DNA from: an uncultured Clostridia bacterium | Lineage (GTDB): Bacteria; Bacillota_A; Clostridia; Christensenellales; Borkfalkiaceae | Length of the DNA: 32,704 nt | Assembly: GCA_934292955.1 (NCBI GenBank) | Contig: CAKQXZ010000022.1 | Coordinates: 1-32,704 of the forward strand | Reading direction: 5' to 3' | Part shown: positions 7,801-14,931 of the stretch, piece by piece | How positions within the stretch are numbered: the stretch's first letter is position 1 | Layout of the letters: each line of letters begins with the position of its first letter | Program-made: the position numbers and the translations under genes | The notes under the pieces: generated by a model | What the model was told of the DNA's origin: nothing | Seen by the model: the letters and a program-made list of their open reading frames with translations, nothing else | The model's database searches: none

Positions 7801-8693
7801 GTCGCCGCTTTTACGGGTATTGCGTCGAATTTGTCGATTTCGACTGGGAATTCGTATCTGCTGCCGTCAATTACGTTGTTTTTGCCGTCGGATTCGCACA
7901 AATAGCAGACGAACTTTTTGTCGTTTTCGCAATAAGAAAGCACGAACTGCGTACCGTCGCTTCTTTTCGAAACTACCTGATAGCCGTTATGTCCGACCGA
8001 ATAAACGATACAAAAATCTGCGGATAAAATTTCTTCGTCGCCCGGCATAACGTAATACAGTTCGTTTTTAAGGTCGCAATTCATCAGCGTTCCGTTAAGA
8101 GCGTTACTTCTGTATATACCTATTTTAAGCGAAGAATCGTCTTTGACGACCGCCGCCACCGTTGAAACATGGCTATTCGGATCGCCTGCTATGTATTCCG
8201 TAAACGAGTCTTTACGCAGTTTTACCTCTCTTTCGTAAACCTTGTCCTGTTCGCAAAAAAATTCAAAAGGTAAATTTCTCGCTATATCGTCTTCGAGAAC
8301 GTAGCCGTCGAGGCGTTCGCCTATAAGTACGCCGTGCCTGTATTGCTGAAGGCGAACGTTGTTGTTTTTTTCAAACCGGTAGACGAGTCCGTTGAATCCG
8401 TCTTTGGTATAATACTTGCCGACGTATAATACGTCGCCGTATTTTACAAGCGTCGGACCGTCGGACACCCCGTTTTTACATACTTTGAAAGTGTATTCCG
8501 TGCCTTCGGGATTATATACGGCAAGTTCAAAAAGATACTTCCGGTCTTCGGAATATTTTCCTATTTTGACAATCTTTTCTTTCGAAAAATATTCTATGCA
8601 CGGACCACCCCAGTCGTCGCCGTCATGCATCGACAAAATATAATTCTTTTTGCCGCCTTTCAATTGAAATTTTTCATAGACAAACTTTTTCAT
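4833..8693 (-). CDS. Multidomain AAA+ / AAA+ / trypsin-like protease / macrodomain protein
   Basis: 1286 residues from ATG 8693 (AAGG upstream), 13 bases after the Res stop, so co-transcribed with the type III genes. Residues 1-~300 are beta-rich, weakly MORN-like (GKYYTKDGFNGLVYRF). Two CbbX/SpoVK-type AAA+ modules follow: GNPGTGKT 349-356 with VLFIDEAY 408-415, and GNPGTGKT 611-618 with VLFIDEAY 670-677. Each is preceded by a LIGL helix and carries the YVGQTA and NPGFKSRI motifs of the family. A trypsin/HtrA-like domain spans ~865-1070 with likely triad H900 (TCAHVV), D939 (NDDTALL) and S1020 (GCSGSG). The end is a macrodomain (~1115-1286) with GDIT, VNPINSRLHPGGGL and PSISTGTFRFP loops. 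S1151 stands where hydrolytic MacroD proteins have aspartate, so ligand binding rather than hydrolysis is likely. No signal peptide or membrane segment: cytoplasmic. I know no named system with this fusion; a ligand-gated protease effector is inference. Confidence 0.88.
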   Translation of the reverse strand: MKKFVYEKFQLKGGKKNYILSMHDGDDWGGPCIEYFSKEKIVKIGKYSEDRKYLFELAVYNPEGTEYTFKVCKNGVSDGPTLVKYGDVLYVGKYYTKDGFNGLVYRFEKNNNVRLQQYRHGVLIGERLDGYVLEDDIARNLPFEFFCEQDKVYEREVKLRKDSFTEYIAGDPNSHVSTVAAVVKDDSSLKIGIYRSNALNGTLMNCDLKNELYYVMPGDEEILSADFCIVYSVGHNGYQVVSKRSDGTQFVLSYCENDKKFVCYLCESDGKNNVIDGSRYEFPVEIDKFDAIPVKAATKVKVSGDTLSAEEKLNNLIGLTNVKSEISKLKAVIKKNPCKKPNLNMCFMGNPGTGKTEVARLLAEILYDEGILPTKKIVETDRSGLVAKYVGQTAIKTHEIFSEAIGGVLFIDEAYSLYNGDDSDFGKEAIDALITDMENHLGKICVIFAGYRAQTEHMLAANPGFKSRIGKFITFDDYTFDELKEIAKYKLSADKYVIDDEVLDSVIKYIDNKKVGNDFGNAREVRNVIEKLYEYQAERTSGTRDRTITKEDFDALTAKKKDDKNELSAKEKLDNLIGLSSVKKEISKMSAYLVKTKGDLSGTNLHMCFYGNPGTGKTEVARLLAEILYDDGILPENKLIETDRSGLVSNYVGQTATKTHQLVKDAMGGVLFIDEAYGLYTGGSQDYGKEAIDALITDMENYRGKFCVILAGYKEETEAMIAANPGFKSRINRYINFYNYDNEQLVAIAKSMIGKKRYSITDEALEEISKILSYRQTFYDFANAREVRNVLESLYEIQAYRTVTEGLTDNWLIKTEDVKEYERDHNISFAKEATVKSHSFDLRLKDFVGYSLAANKPYSFSVDSIEQASVNIKVEKDGKVVSEGTGFFISPDGIIATCAHVVKNTEEDVTVIVNFKISGGQYLTKDYKAEIIAMNENDDTALLGIYNPKVKFVYYALSEEEKGYPELMTDIVMGGYPFGGDRFETITVTEGKVQSINKDAHSYSENTNIYVDLSGHPGCSGSGVIDKNGGKCIGIFAGCAVGHSGHLDLTINYAIPVKYLWRLLESVCDDDEEPAYFSKEKTSPAEFHGVIYQCSRVMNKLKAYREPVADVDNAKIDCENIHIVKGDITAFKGDAIVNPINSRLHPGGGLSEIIFKKAGFGRLTRACEKIGYCEVGSSVVTEGFDLNVKKIIHAVGPQYDYDRNPERLLSSVYESCFGNAIKERCESIAFPSISTGTFRFPLESAVPIALRQMIKHSKQVKDIYVYCFDDRVYDAYTKVFDRLKNI

Positions 8694-8706
8694 CGGCTTT
8701 ATTACC

Positions 8707-11676
8707 TTATCTTTGTTTCAGCGAAAGTAAACAGTCCACAACCTCGTATTTAAGCGTTTCGTCCGTAATTTCGAAATGTTGTTTGCCGCAGAATACTTTT
8801 TCCTTTTCGGGGAATTTTAACTTATCTACGTCGTTCGTGCCTTTGGTTTCGGCAACGAAATAGAGTTTATGCTCTTCGTTTGCTTCCTGTATAACAACCA
8901 TCCAGTCGGGGTTATAATTTCCGAAGGGAGTATCAACCACGAATTTAGACGGTAATTTTGCATACAGAACAACGCTGTCGTCCTCATCGCATGCTTTTGC
9001 AAACTGCCTTTCGATTGCCGAATCGAATAACACGTGGTCAAACGGAGTTTTGTCGGGGTTGGAAATATCGAGAACGTTCGCGTTTTTATACCCGTAAAGT
9101 TCGGTATCGTCGAAAATATCTTCCTGCGAATAGTATTCGTTGTCGAGTTTACGATAGCGTATTCCGTCTAAAAGATTCTCGCTTTTTGCTTTATTTATCG
9201 CAACGGACGCGTATTTGATAAATACTTCGGGGTTTACGTAGAAATCGGAAAGCCTGCCCGATTTTGCTACGACTTCTATCACGGTAGAGCGGAGCAGTCC
9301 GGTGGCATCCTGCAATCTTCTTATTAAATCGGGGTAAAAGGTCTGCTCGTATTCGTTTATATTCGCAAGATCTCCCGATTTTACGGTATCGGAATTATAG
9401 TTTACGCCGCTTTTGTCGAGTTTGATTTTTACACGCTCTCTGCGCACTTTTTCAGGCTCGATTTTCGGCATATTTGCGACGTTTTCAATAGCCGCCGCCT
9501 TCATTTTGTCAAGCGGCAGGCGAACGGAATAAATGGTTTTTTGTTTGATTTTATTCCACATTACATTGAAAACGTCCGAAGCGATCACCTTGTCGTTCTT
9601 CGAAATTTTAATCTTTTCGTTTTTGTTCTTGATTTCGATCGTTTTTGCAAGTTCGTCTATCTTTTTAATGATGGCGTCTTTGCCCGCGTTGAATTCGGGC
9701 GGGACTTCGAAATCGTGTGCTTTTATGTCGATATAGTATTTATCCGTCGGCTTGTTGTTTTTACCTATATAATCGTTTTCTTTAAGGAACTTGAAGAGTT
9801 TTTCGGATTGTTCCTGAGAAATATCGTATTCTTCGGTTTCGGACGTTTTTACGGTTATACCCGTAAAACTTACCTCCTCTATAACGCCGAACTTATAGCC
9901 GTCTTTCGTGAAACCTTTCTGAAGGTTTTCGGCAAAATCTTTATACGATTCGTTCGCAACGACCGTCAGAACGTTATATTTGTAATCCCGAACTCTGTTA
10001 CCGCTCTGGTCGACCGCGATTCTCAACCCTCTGCCGACTTTCTGACGTTTATCGTCTTCGCCGCGGGTTTCGGTTAAAGTACAAATCTGAAACACGTTCG
10101 GATTGTCCCAACCCTCTTTAAGCGCGGAATGCGAAAAAATAAATCTCGTCGGTTCGGATAAACTCAACAACTTTTCTTTGTCTTTCATGATAAGGCTGTA
10201 AGTCGTATCGTCCTTTTCGGTAGTTCCGTTCGTGTCTTTGTAATTTTTACCGTCTTTGGAAAAATAACCGCTGTGTACCGATTCGGCGTCGAAACACATA
10301 TCAGGGTAAAGTTCTTTAATTTTTTTATATTTACCGTTTATAAGCGAAGTAAATTCTTCTTCGAACCATTCGGCGTATTTCCCTTTTGCGCCGCCTTCGT
10401 ATAAACGATAATTCGCGACCTTATCGATAAAGAACAACGACAAAACCTTAATGCCTTTGCCTACGTATTGCAATTCTTTTTCAAGGTGGTCGGATATTGT
10501 GGCGCGGATTTGCGAACGCCTTATCAGGTCTTCGTCCACAACGCCGGACGATTCGCCGATTTTAAGATATTCGCCGTTGGCGAACAGAATATCTTCTTCG
10601 CCTTTTTCGGCATTCATATTATCGACGATATAACCGTTTGACTTATAATAATCGACTTCGTTAGACAAATCCCACAAGTCGCTTTTTATTTTTACCGTAA
10701 CGATTTTCTTTTTTATCGAACCGTCCTTTTTATCCCGTACGAATATCTCGATTTTCGCCTTATATCCCTTGTCGCACGTTACGTCGATAAGTTTCACATA
10801 AGGTTTTGCGGTCTGTTCGTCCGAAACGACCGAATCGACCTCGATAGACTTTACGAGATGTTTGTTGTATGCGTCTACCGGAGTAAGCCTGTACATAAGG
10901 TTATAAACTTCTTTATGCGTTGCGGAATATCTTAACTTACAAAGCGGGTGCAGGCTTTTAATCGCCTCTTTAGCCTTTTTCGTATTGTCTACCGATTGCG
11001 GTTCATCGATGATAACCACGGGATTTGTGGACGCGATTAAATCGATAGGTTTATTGCCGCTGAGTTTATCCGACGCCCTGTGAATAACGTTCGCTTTGCT
11101 TTCTTTCGCGGTGTCGTCAAAACTCTTTCTGAAAGCGTCGATATTGATTATCATTATCTGAATATTCGAACTTTCGGCAAAATTTTGTATTTTGCTTAAC
11201 TTGGACGAATCGTAAACGAAATAATCGTAAGCGACGTTATCGTATTTAAGGCTGAAATGTTCTTTCGTTATTTCAAACGATTTCGCTACGCCTTCTTTTA
11301 TGGCAATGCTCGGCACGACTACGATAAACTTCGTAAAACCATACCGCTTGTTAAGTTCGAGTATGGTTTCTATGTAAACGTAGGTTTTGCCCGTTCCGGT
11401 TTCCATTTCCACGGTAAAATTATAATCCTGCAAATCCGCGGACTTTTTAATGCCGTTTCTTTCCTGAACGGTGCGGACGTTTTCCATAATCTGTGCATCG
11501 GAAATCGTACATTTATTTGCATGTCCGACAGTGTACGTAAAACCTTCGTATTGCTGAATTCCGCTTATTAAATCAATCGTAAAAAGCGATTCTTTGCGTT
11601 CGCATCCGCTGAAAATATCCGCAACGGAATTCACCGCTTCCGTCTGATATTCCTGATCGATGAATTTTATCTTCAT
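8707..11676 (-). CDS. res: Type III restriction enzyme, Res subunit
   Basis: 989 residues from ATG 11676, chosen because AAGGGG lies eight bases upstream. An ATG seven codons earlier overlaps the mod stop and has no such site. Res subunits translocate or slide on DNA with ATP and cut when two unmodified sites in head-to-head orientation are met. The helicase part has Walker A METGTGKT (~91-98), Walker B/DExx VVIIDEPQ, YSATH (motif III) and a C-terminal core with the QKVGRGLRIAV motif VI. Near the C-terminus a PD-(D/E)xK nuclease is visible: NYNPDWMVV (~920) and FVAETKG (~943). Length is usual for Res. It follows mod by 11 bases and precedes the AAA-protease gene by 13. Confidence 0.95.
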   Translation of the reverse strand: MKIKFIDQEYQTEAVNSVADIFSGCERKESLFTIDLISGIQQYEGFTYTVGHANKCTISDAQIMENVRTVQERNGIKKSADLQDYNFTVEMETGTGKTYVYIETILELNKRYGFTKFIVVVPSIAIKEGVAKSFEITKEHFSLKYDNVAYDYFVYDSSKLSKIQNFAESSNIQIMIINIDAFRKSFDDTAKESKANVIHRASDKLSGNKPIDLIASTNPVVIIDEPQSVDNTKKAKEAIKSLHPLCKLRYSATHKEVYNLMYRLTPVDAYNKHLVKSIEVDSVVSDEQTAKPYVKLIDVTCDKGYKAKIEIFVRDKKDGSIKKKIVTVKIKSDLWDLSNEVDYYKSNGYIVDNMNAEKGEEDILFANGEYLKIGESSGVVDEDLIRRSQIRATISDHLEKELQYVGKGIKVLSLFFIDKVANYRLYEGGAKGKYAEWFEEEFTSLINGKYKKIKELYPDMCFDAESVHSGYFSKDGKNYKDTNGTTEKDDTTYSLIMKDKEKLLSLSEPTRFIFSHSALKEGWDNPNVFQICTLTETRGEDDKRQKVGRGLRIAVDQSGNRVRDYKYNVLTVVANESYKDFAENLQKGFTKDGYKFGVIEEVSFTGITVKTSETEEYDISQEQSEKLFKFLKENDYIGKNNKPTDKYYIDIKAHDFEVPPEFNAGKDAIIKKIDELAKTIEIKNKNEKIKISKNDKVIASDVFNVMWNKIKQKTIYSVRLPLDKMKAAAIENVANMPKIEPEKVRRERVKIKLDKSGVNYNSDTVKSGDLANINEYEQTFYPDLIRRLQDATGLLRSTVIEVVAKSGRLSDFYVNPEVFIKYASVAINKAKSENLLDGIRYRKLDNEYYSQEDIFDDTELYGYKNANVLDISNPDKTPFDHVLFDSAIERQFAKACDEDDSVVLYAKLPSKFVVDTPFGNYNPDWMVVIQEANEEHKLYFVAETKGTNDVDKLKFPEKEKVFCGKQHFEITDETLKYEVVDCLLSLKQR

Positions 11677-11687
11677 ACGGTTGCCCC

Positions 11688-13532
11688 TTAAATGCAAAGA
11701 ATTTTCTCAACGCCGCCGCGTTCGAGAGTGTGGGTTGCGTTGATTTTTTCGTTATCGTCGGCAAAACCTCTTTCTTTGAACACCACGCAGTGCGGATTAA
11801 GCCGAGCAATCGCTTCAACGTCCGTCATGGTAACGCCGTCGGCTAAACAAATTATCATATAACCCTCGCCCACGTCGTACATCGTTTTGCCGGAAACGAC
11901 GGTTTCTTTCATCGGCTTATCGAACACGCCGTATTTAAGCATAATTTCGTACGCCACGGACAAATCGTCCCTGCCGTCTTTTATAGTTTTCGCGTAATCA
12001 TAAAGGCGCATTTCGTCAAGTTTTTCGGCGTTGTTCCACGGAACGATATTTGTGGAATCGAGCCTGAACACCTTAAATCCGGTATCGAGATTAAGAGTCG
12101 TCAACGGATTTTCTTCTTTTATTTTCGCGCCGGCGCGGCGGATACGCTCTTCGCCTATATCGCAAATCGTCTTATAGCCGGCTTTATAGGCTTCGCTCTT
12201 TTCGTCGCAAAGTTCAGGGAGTTGCACCATAATGAATTTACGGTTGCCGCCGTCTTCGGCGTTAAGTTGCATAACGGCATGCGCCGTCGTAGCCGAACCC
12301 GAGAAGAAGTCGAGAATTAAAGCATCCTTATTAAACTTGGTAGAAATATTCAAAAAATACTTTATGAAATTAACTGGTTTTGGATAACCAAATATTTTAC
12401 CATCAAATAAGTTATCAATATCTGCAGTTCCTTCTTTTGTCATACCTATTTCCGCAGGCAAATTAGTAGAGACAGCTATTATACCAAACTTATCTCCTGC
12501 TTTCAATTCATCTTCCGCTTTAAAATACCGAAAAGCTGGTGATGATATCGACAAAAAGTCATAATCATCTGGAAATACTATTTTGTCTTGCTTATAATAA
12601 ATTTCAAATGTTTCCTTTGTTACCGCCCAAGTCCTTTTTGGATTAGCAGGATACTCTTTACCTGTTTTAGGATTTATCATGGTAAAATAACTATTAGGAC
12701 GTTCACTTGCACTTCTTTGAGTTGTTAAATCATGTATTCTCCAAGGTTGATTAGGAAAATCAGGAGTTTCATAATATTTTCGTGTGCCCCCTTCTATTCC
12801 TGCACAAAAAGAATCTGACTTCGCATAACAAACTGCCCATTCATAATCTTGGGAAATACCAAATGGCACATCTGATTTTGCCGTTCTTTTCCGCCAAGGA
12901 AATGTTGCCACGAAATTTTGTTCGCTGAAAATCTCATCACAAATTTTTTTAAGATTTTCCACTTCATTATCATCAATAGAAATAAAAATAACACCGTCGT
13001 CGGAAAGCAAATCTTTTGCAAGTTTAAGTCGCGGGTACATCATATTGAGCCAATCGGTATGGAATCTGCCGTTGGTTTCGGGGTTAGCGGTTGCCTGCTG
13101 ACCGGTAATTTTTTTGTAGTTTTCAATACTGTCCTTATAATCGTCGTGATAAACAAAATCATTACCGGTATTATACGGCGGGTCGATATAAATCATTTTG
13201 ATTTTGCCGAAATGCGTTTTTTGCAAAAGTTTTAACGCTTCAACGTTATCGCCCTCGATATAAATATTCTGCGTATTATCAAAGTCGACCGATTTTTCTT
13301 TGCAAGGTATAAGCGTACCCGTGGACGGCGTCTGCGCAAATTTTATGCAGTTTCTTTTGCCTACCCAATTGAAAGAATATTTTTCGTTGCTTGCGTCAAC
13401 TTCTTCGCCGAGCAAAGTTTTAAGCATATCGAAATCGATTTTCCCGTCAGTAACAATCTCGGGGAATAATGCCTTCAATTTTTCGATATTTTCATTCAAC
13501 AAATTCATCGATTCACCGCTCATTTTTTCCAT
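11688..13532 (-). CDS. mod: Type III DNA methyltransferase, Mod subunit (beta class)
   Basis: 614 residues. It transfers methyl from S-adenosylmethionine to DNA, most likely N6-adenine, and reads the target for both Mod and Res. The catalytic motif IV IDPPYNTGND is near residue 116, well before the SAM-binding FFSGSATTAHAV near 420, the order of beta-class enzymes such as M.EcoP15I. Between them (about 186-404, DNA ~12320-12975) lies the target recognition region, whose DNA has a different composition: I count about 12 CpG in 600 bases against five to seven per 60 bases on either side, suggesting recombinational replacement. Start: ATG 13532 has AGGTG seven bases upstream. ATG 13523 would give an ATGA overlap like the two preceding junctions, so it is an alternative. 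It overlaps the 233-residue gene. Confidence 0.95.
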   Translation of the reverse strand: MEKMSGESMNLLNENIEKLKALFPEIVTDGKIDFDMLKTLLGEEVDASNEKYSFNWVGKRNCIKFAQTPSTGTLIPCKEKSVDFDNTQNIYIEGDNVEALKLLQKTHFGKIKMIYIDPPYNTGNDFVYHDDYKDSIENYKKITGQQATANPETNGRFHTDWLNMMYPRLKLAKDLLSDDGVIFISIDDNEVENLKKICDEIFSEQNFVATFPWRKRTAKSDVPFGISQDYEWAVCYAKSDSFCAGIEGGTRKYYETPDFPNQPWRIHDLTTQRSASERPNSYFTMINPKTGKEYPANPKRTWAVTKETFEIYYKQDKIVFPDDYDFLSISSPAFRYFKAEDELKAGDKFGIIAVSTNLPAEIGMTKEGTADIDNLFDGKIFGYPKPVNFIKYFLNISTKFNKDALILDFFSGSATTAHAVMQLNAEDGGNRKFIMVQLPELCDEKSEAYKAGYKTICDIGEERIRRAGAKIKEENPLTTLNLDTGFKVFRLDSTNIVPWNNAEKLDEMRLYDYAKTIKDGRDDLSVAYEIMLKYGVFDKPMKETVVSGKTMYDVGEGYMIICLADGVTMTDVEAIARLNPHCVVFKERGFADDNEKINATHTLERGGVEKILCI

Positions 13533-14221
13533 TGTATTTCACCTTTTCTTTTTATTATTTGCGCTTTGTTCATAATCAGAACTTTATCTTTTAACGATTC
13601 CAAAGTAGGGTATTCATTGTCGCAGTGTTTGCTGGAAAATATTCGACAATAATTTGTACCGCAACAATTCCCACCTAAAACAATATAATCAATATAAGGA
13701 TATTTTTTCCAAACGTCAATAAAATCTTTTGTGCTTATTATATCAAAAATACGTTCCGTGTCTGTATTTATTTCTCCGAAAATCGTATTGTCTTCAATAA
13801 AGAAAAAACAACCCCCATAGTTCAGTCTTTGAAATCTTTCATTTTGCTTGTAAGTTTCAAACTTCATAGCGTGATTTTCAAAGTTTTTTATTAAATTACT
13901 AAACAGATAGGTTAGCGAACTGTCTGTATCGATTTCACTATGTTCATAATTTGATTTTGGTAAATTGTTTTTATCCGGAATCATTTTCTTCATCAGTTGG
14001 CTTCCGTGCCCACTTGATACTTTCGATGCATCATAGCAGAAGTGTTCGGCAATATAATATTTCCCATCAATTATAGCATACCCGTCCGGACTTTCACTCG
14101 GTTGGATGCTCGTAATGATATTTTCCGTATTAGCCCATTCAGTCGAAGTTGTATCTTCGTCGATAAAAATATCCCCCGGCATATACTTATTGATAAACTC
14201 TATTATTTCATTTTTGCTCAT
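13520..14221 (-). CDS. 233-aa protein of unknown function inside the type III operon
   Basis: 233 residues, start ATG 14221 overlapping the DUF4391 stop as ATGA, and stop overlapping mod by 13 bases, so clearly part of the operon. I recognise no family. Visible features are acidic N-terminal helices, a FCYDASKVSSGHGSQLMKK stretch, a hydrophobic strand YGGCFFFIEDNTIFG, and a cysteine-containing C-terminal part (YIDYIVLGGNCCGTNYCR). Composition is poorer in CpG (about two per 60 bases) than the flanking helicase and res genes and resembles the mod recognition region next door, so it may have entered together with that region. A strain-specific partner or control protein for the methyltransferase is possible but unsupported. 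Confidence 0.6.
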   Translation of the reverse strand: MSKNEIIEFINKYMPGDIFIDEDTTSTEWANTENIITSIQPSESPDGYAIIDGKYYIAEHFCYDASKVSSGHGSQLMKKMIPDKNNLPKSNYEHSEIDTDSSLTYLFSNLIKNFENHAMKFETYKQNERFQRLNYGGCFFFIEDNTIFGEINTDTERIFDIISTKDFIDVWKKYPYIDYIVLGGNCCGTNYCRIFSSKHCDNEYPTLESLKDKVLIMNKAQIIKRKGEIQWKK

Positions 14222-14931
14222 CCAATATCCCCCAATTGTTTTTCTATGTGTTTTATTTTCATGTGTATATCCATTTTCTCCTGCATGGAATCCGCTTGAT
14301 TATAATCTCTTTCAAGTTCTCTCTTTTGCGCTGTTAATCGCCTTATCGCCGCGGATTTCGCTTTTATTGTTTCATCAATTGCTTCCGGAATTCGCCCTGT
14401 CAGTTTAACGTATTGTTCCGCCAGACATATATTGCAGACGTTATCGTAAAAATCTTTTAAGTTACGCTTGTCATAAGTAATTTCAGAAAGTAATCGTTTA
14501 TGCAAATCGTCGACGACGAAAGTATCGGTCAGATAAAATTTTTCGATAACGCTTTTGTTTTTTTCTGCCTTATTTTTTCTTTTCGCGGCGCAACCTATTG
14601 CATACCTTCCGTCATAATCGTAAACGATAATTACGGGATTCTGAAATACGGCGTTCAGCAATTCGTTCGCCTGCGACAAAAGAGCGTCGGTTTTAAGCGT
14701 AACGCGGCAGATAAGAATTTCCGCGTATAAATAATCGTCGTTATCTACGCCCCATATTCCCGTTACGTCGGCATTAAGTACGCCTTTAACGTAAAACGAA
14801 GCAACCGATTTTTCTATTACACGTTTCGTTTTTGCATCTGCGCTTAAATTTTCGCATATCTGCTTTACTGCGATTTTTACGTTCGTTTTCCCTTTTTCCG
14901 GAATATTCAGATATTCGATTACGTCCATCAT
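14218..14931 (-). CDS. DUF4391-domain protein
   Basis: 237 residues, start ATG 14931 overlapping the helicase stop. A long alpha/beta domain (GIWGVDNDDYLYAEILICRV, AVFQNPVIIVYDYDGRYAIG, AAKRKNK) matches my memory of DUF4391 proteins, which occur beside SNF2-type helicases and type III Mod/Res genes in many Bacteria. The C-terminus (about 180-233) is a charged helical segment, probably a coiled coil (LTAQKRELERDY, MQEKMDIHMKIKHIEKQL). The biochemical role is not known to me. Conserved order with helicase and Mod suggests a structural or coupling role in the restriction complex. Confidence 0.75.
   Translation of the reverse strand: MMDVIEYLNIPEKGKTNVKIAVKQICENLSADAKTKRVIEKSVASFYVKGVLNADVTGIWGVDNDDYLYAEILICRVTLKTDALLSQANELLNAVFQNPVIIVYDYDGRYAIGCAAKRKNKAEKNKSVIEKFYLTDTFVVDDLHKRLLSEITYDKRNLKDFYDNVCNICLAEQYVKLTGRIPEAIDETIKAKSAAIRRLTAQKRELERDYNQADSMQEKMDIHMKIKHIEKQLGDIG

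Noticed and set aside
9541..10077. A 178-codon open frame on the plus strand inside res
   Set aside because: Antisense to the Res helicase, phenylalanine-rich composition typical of a shadow frame.
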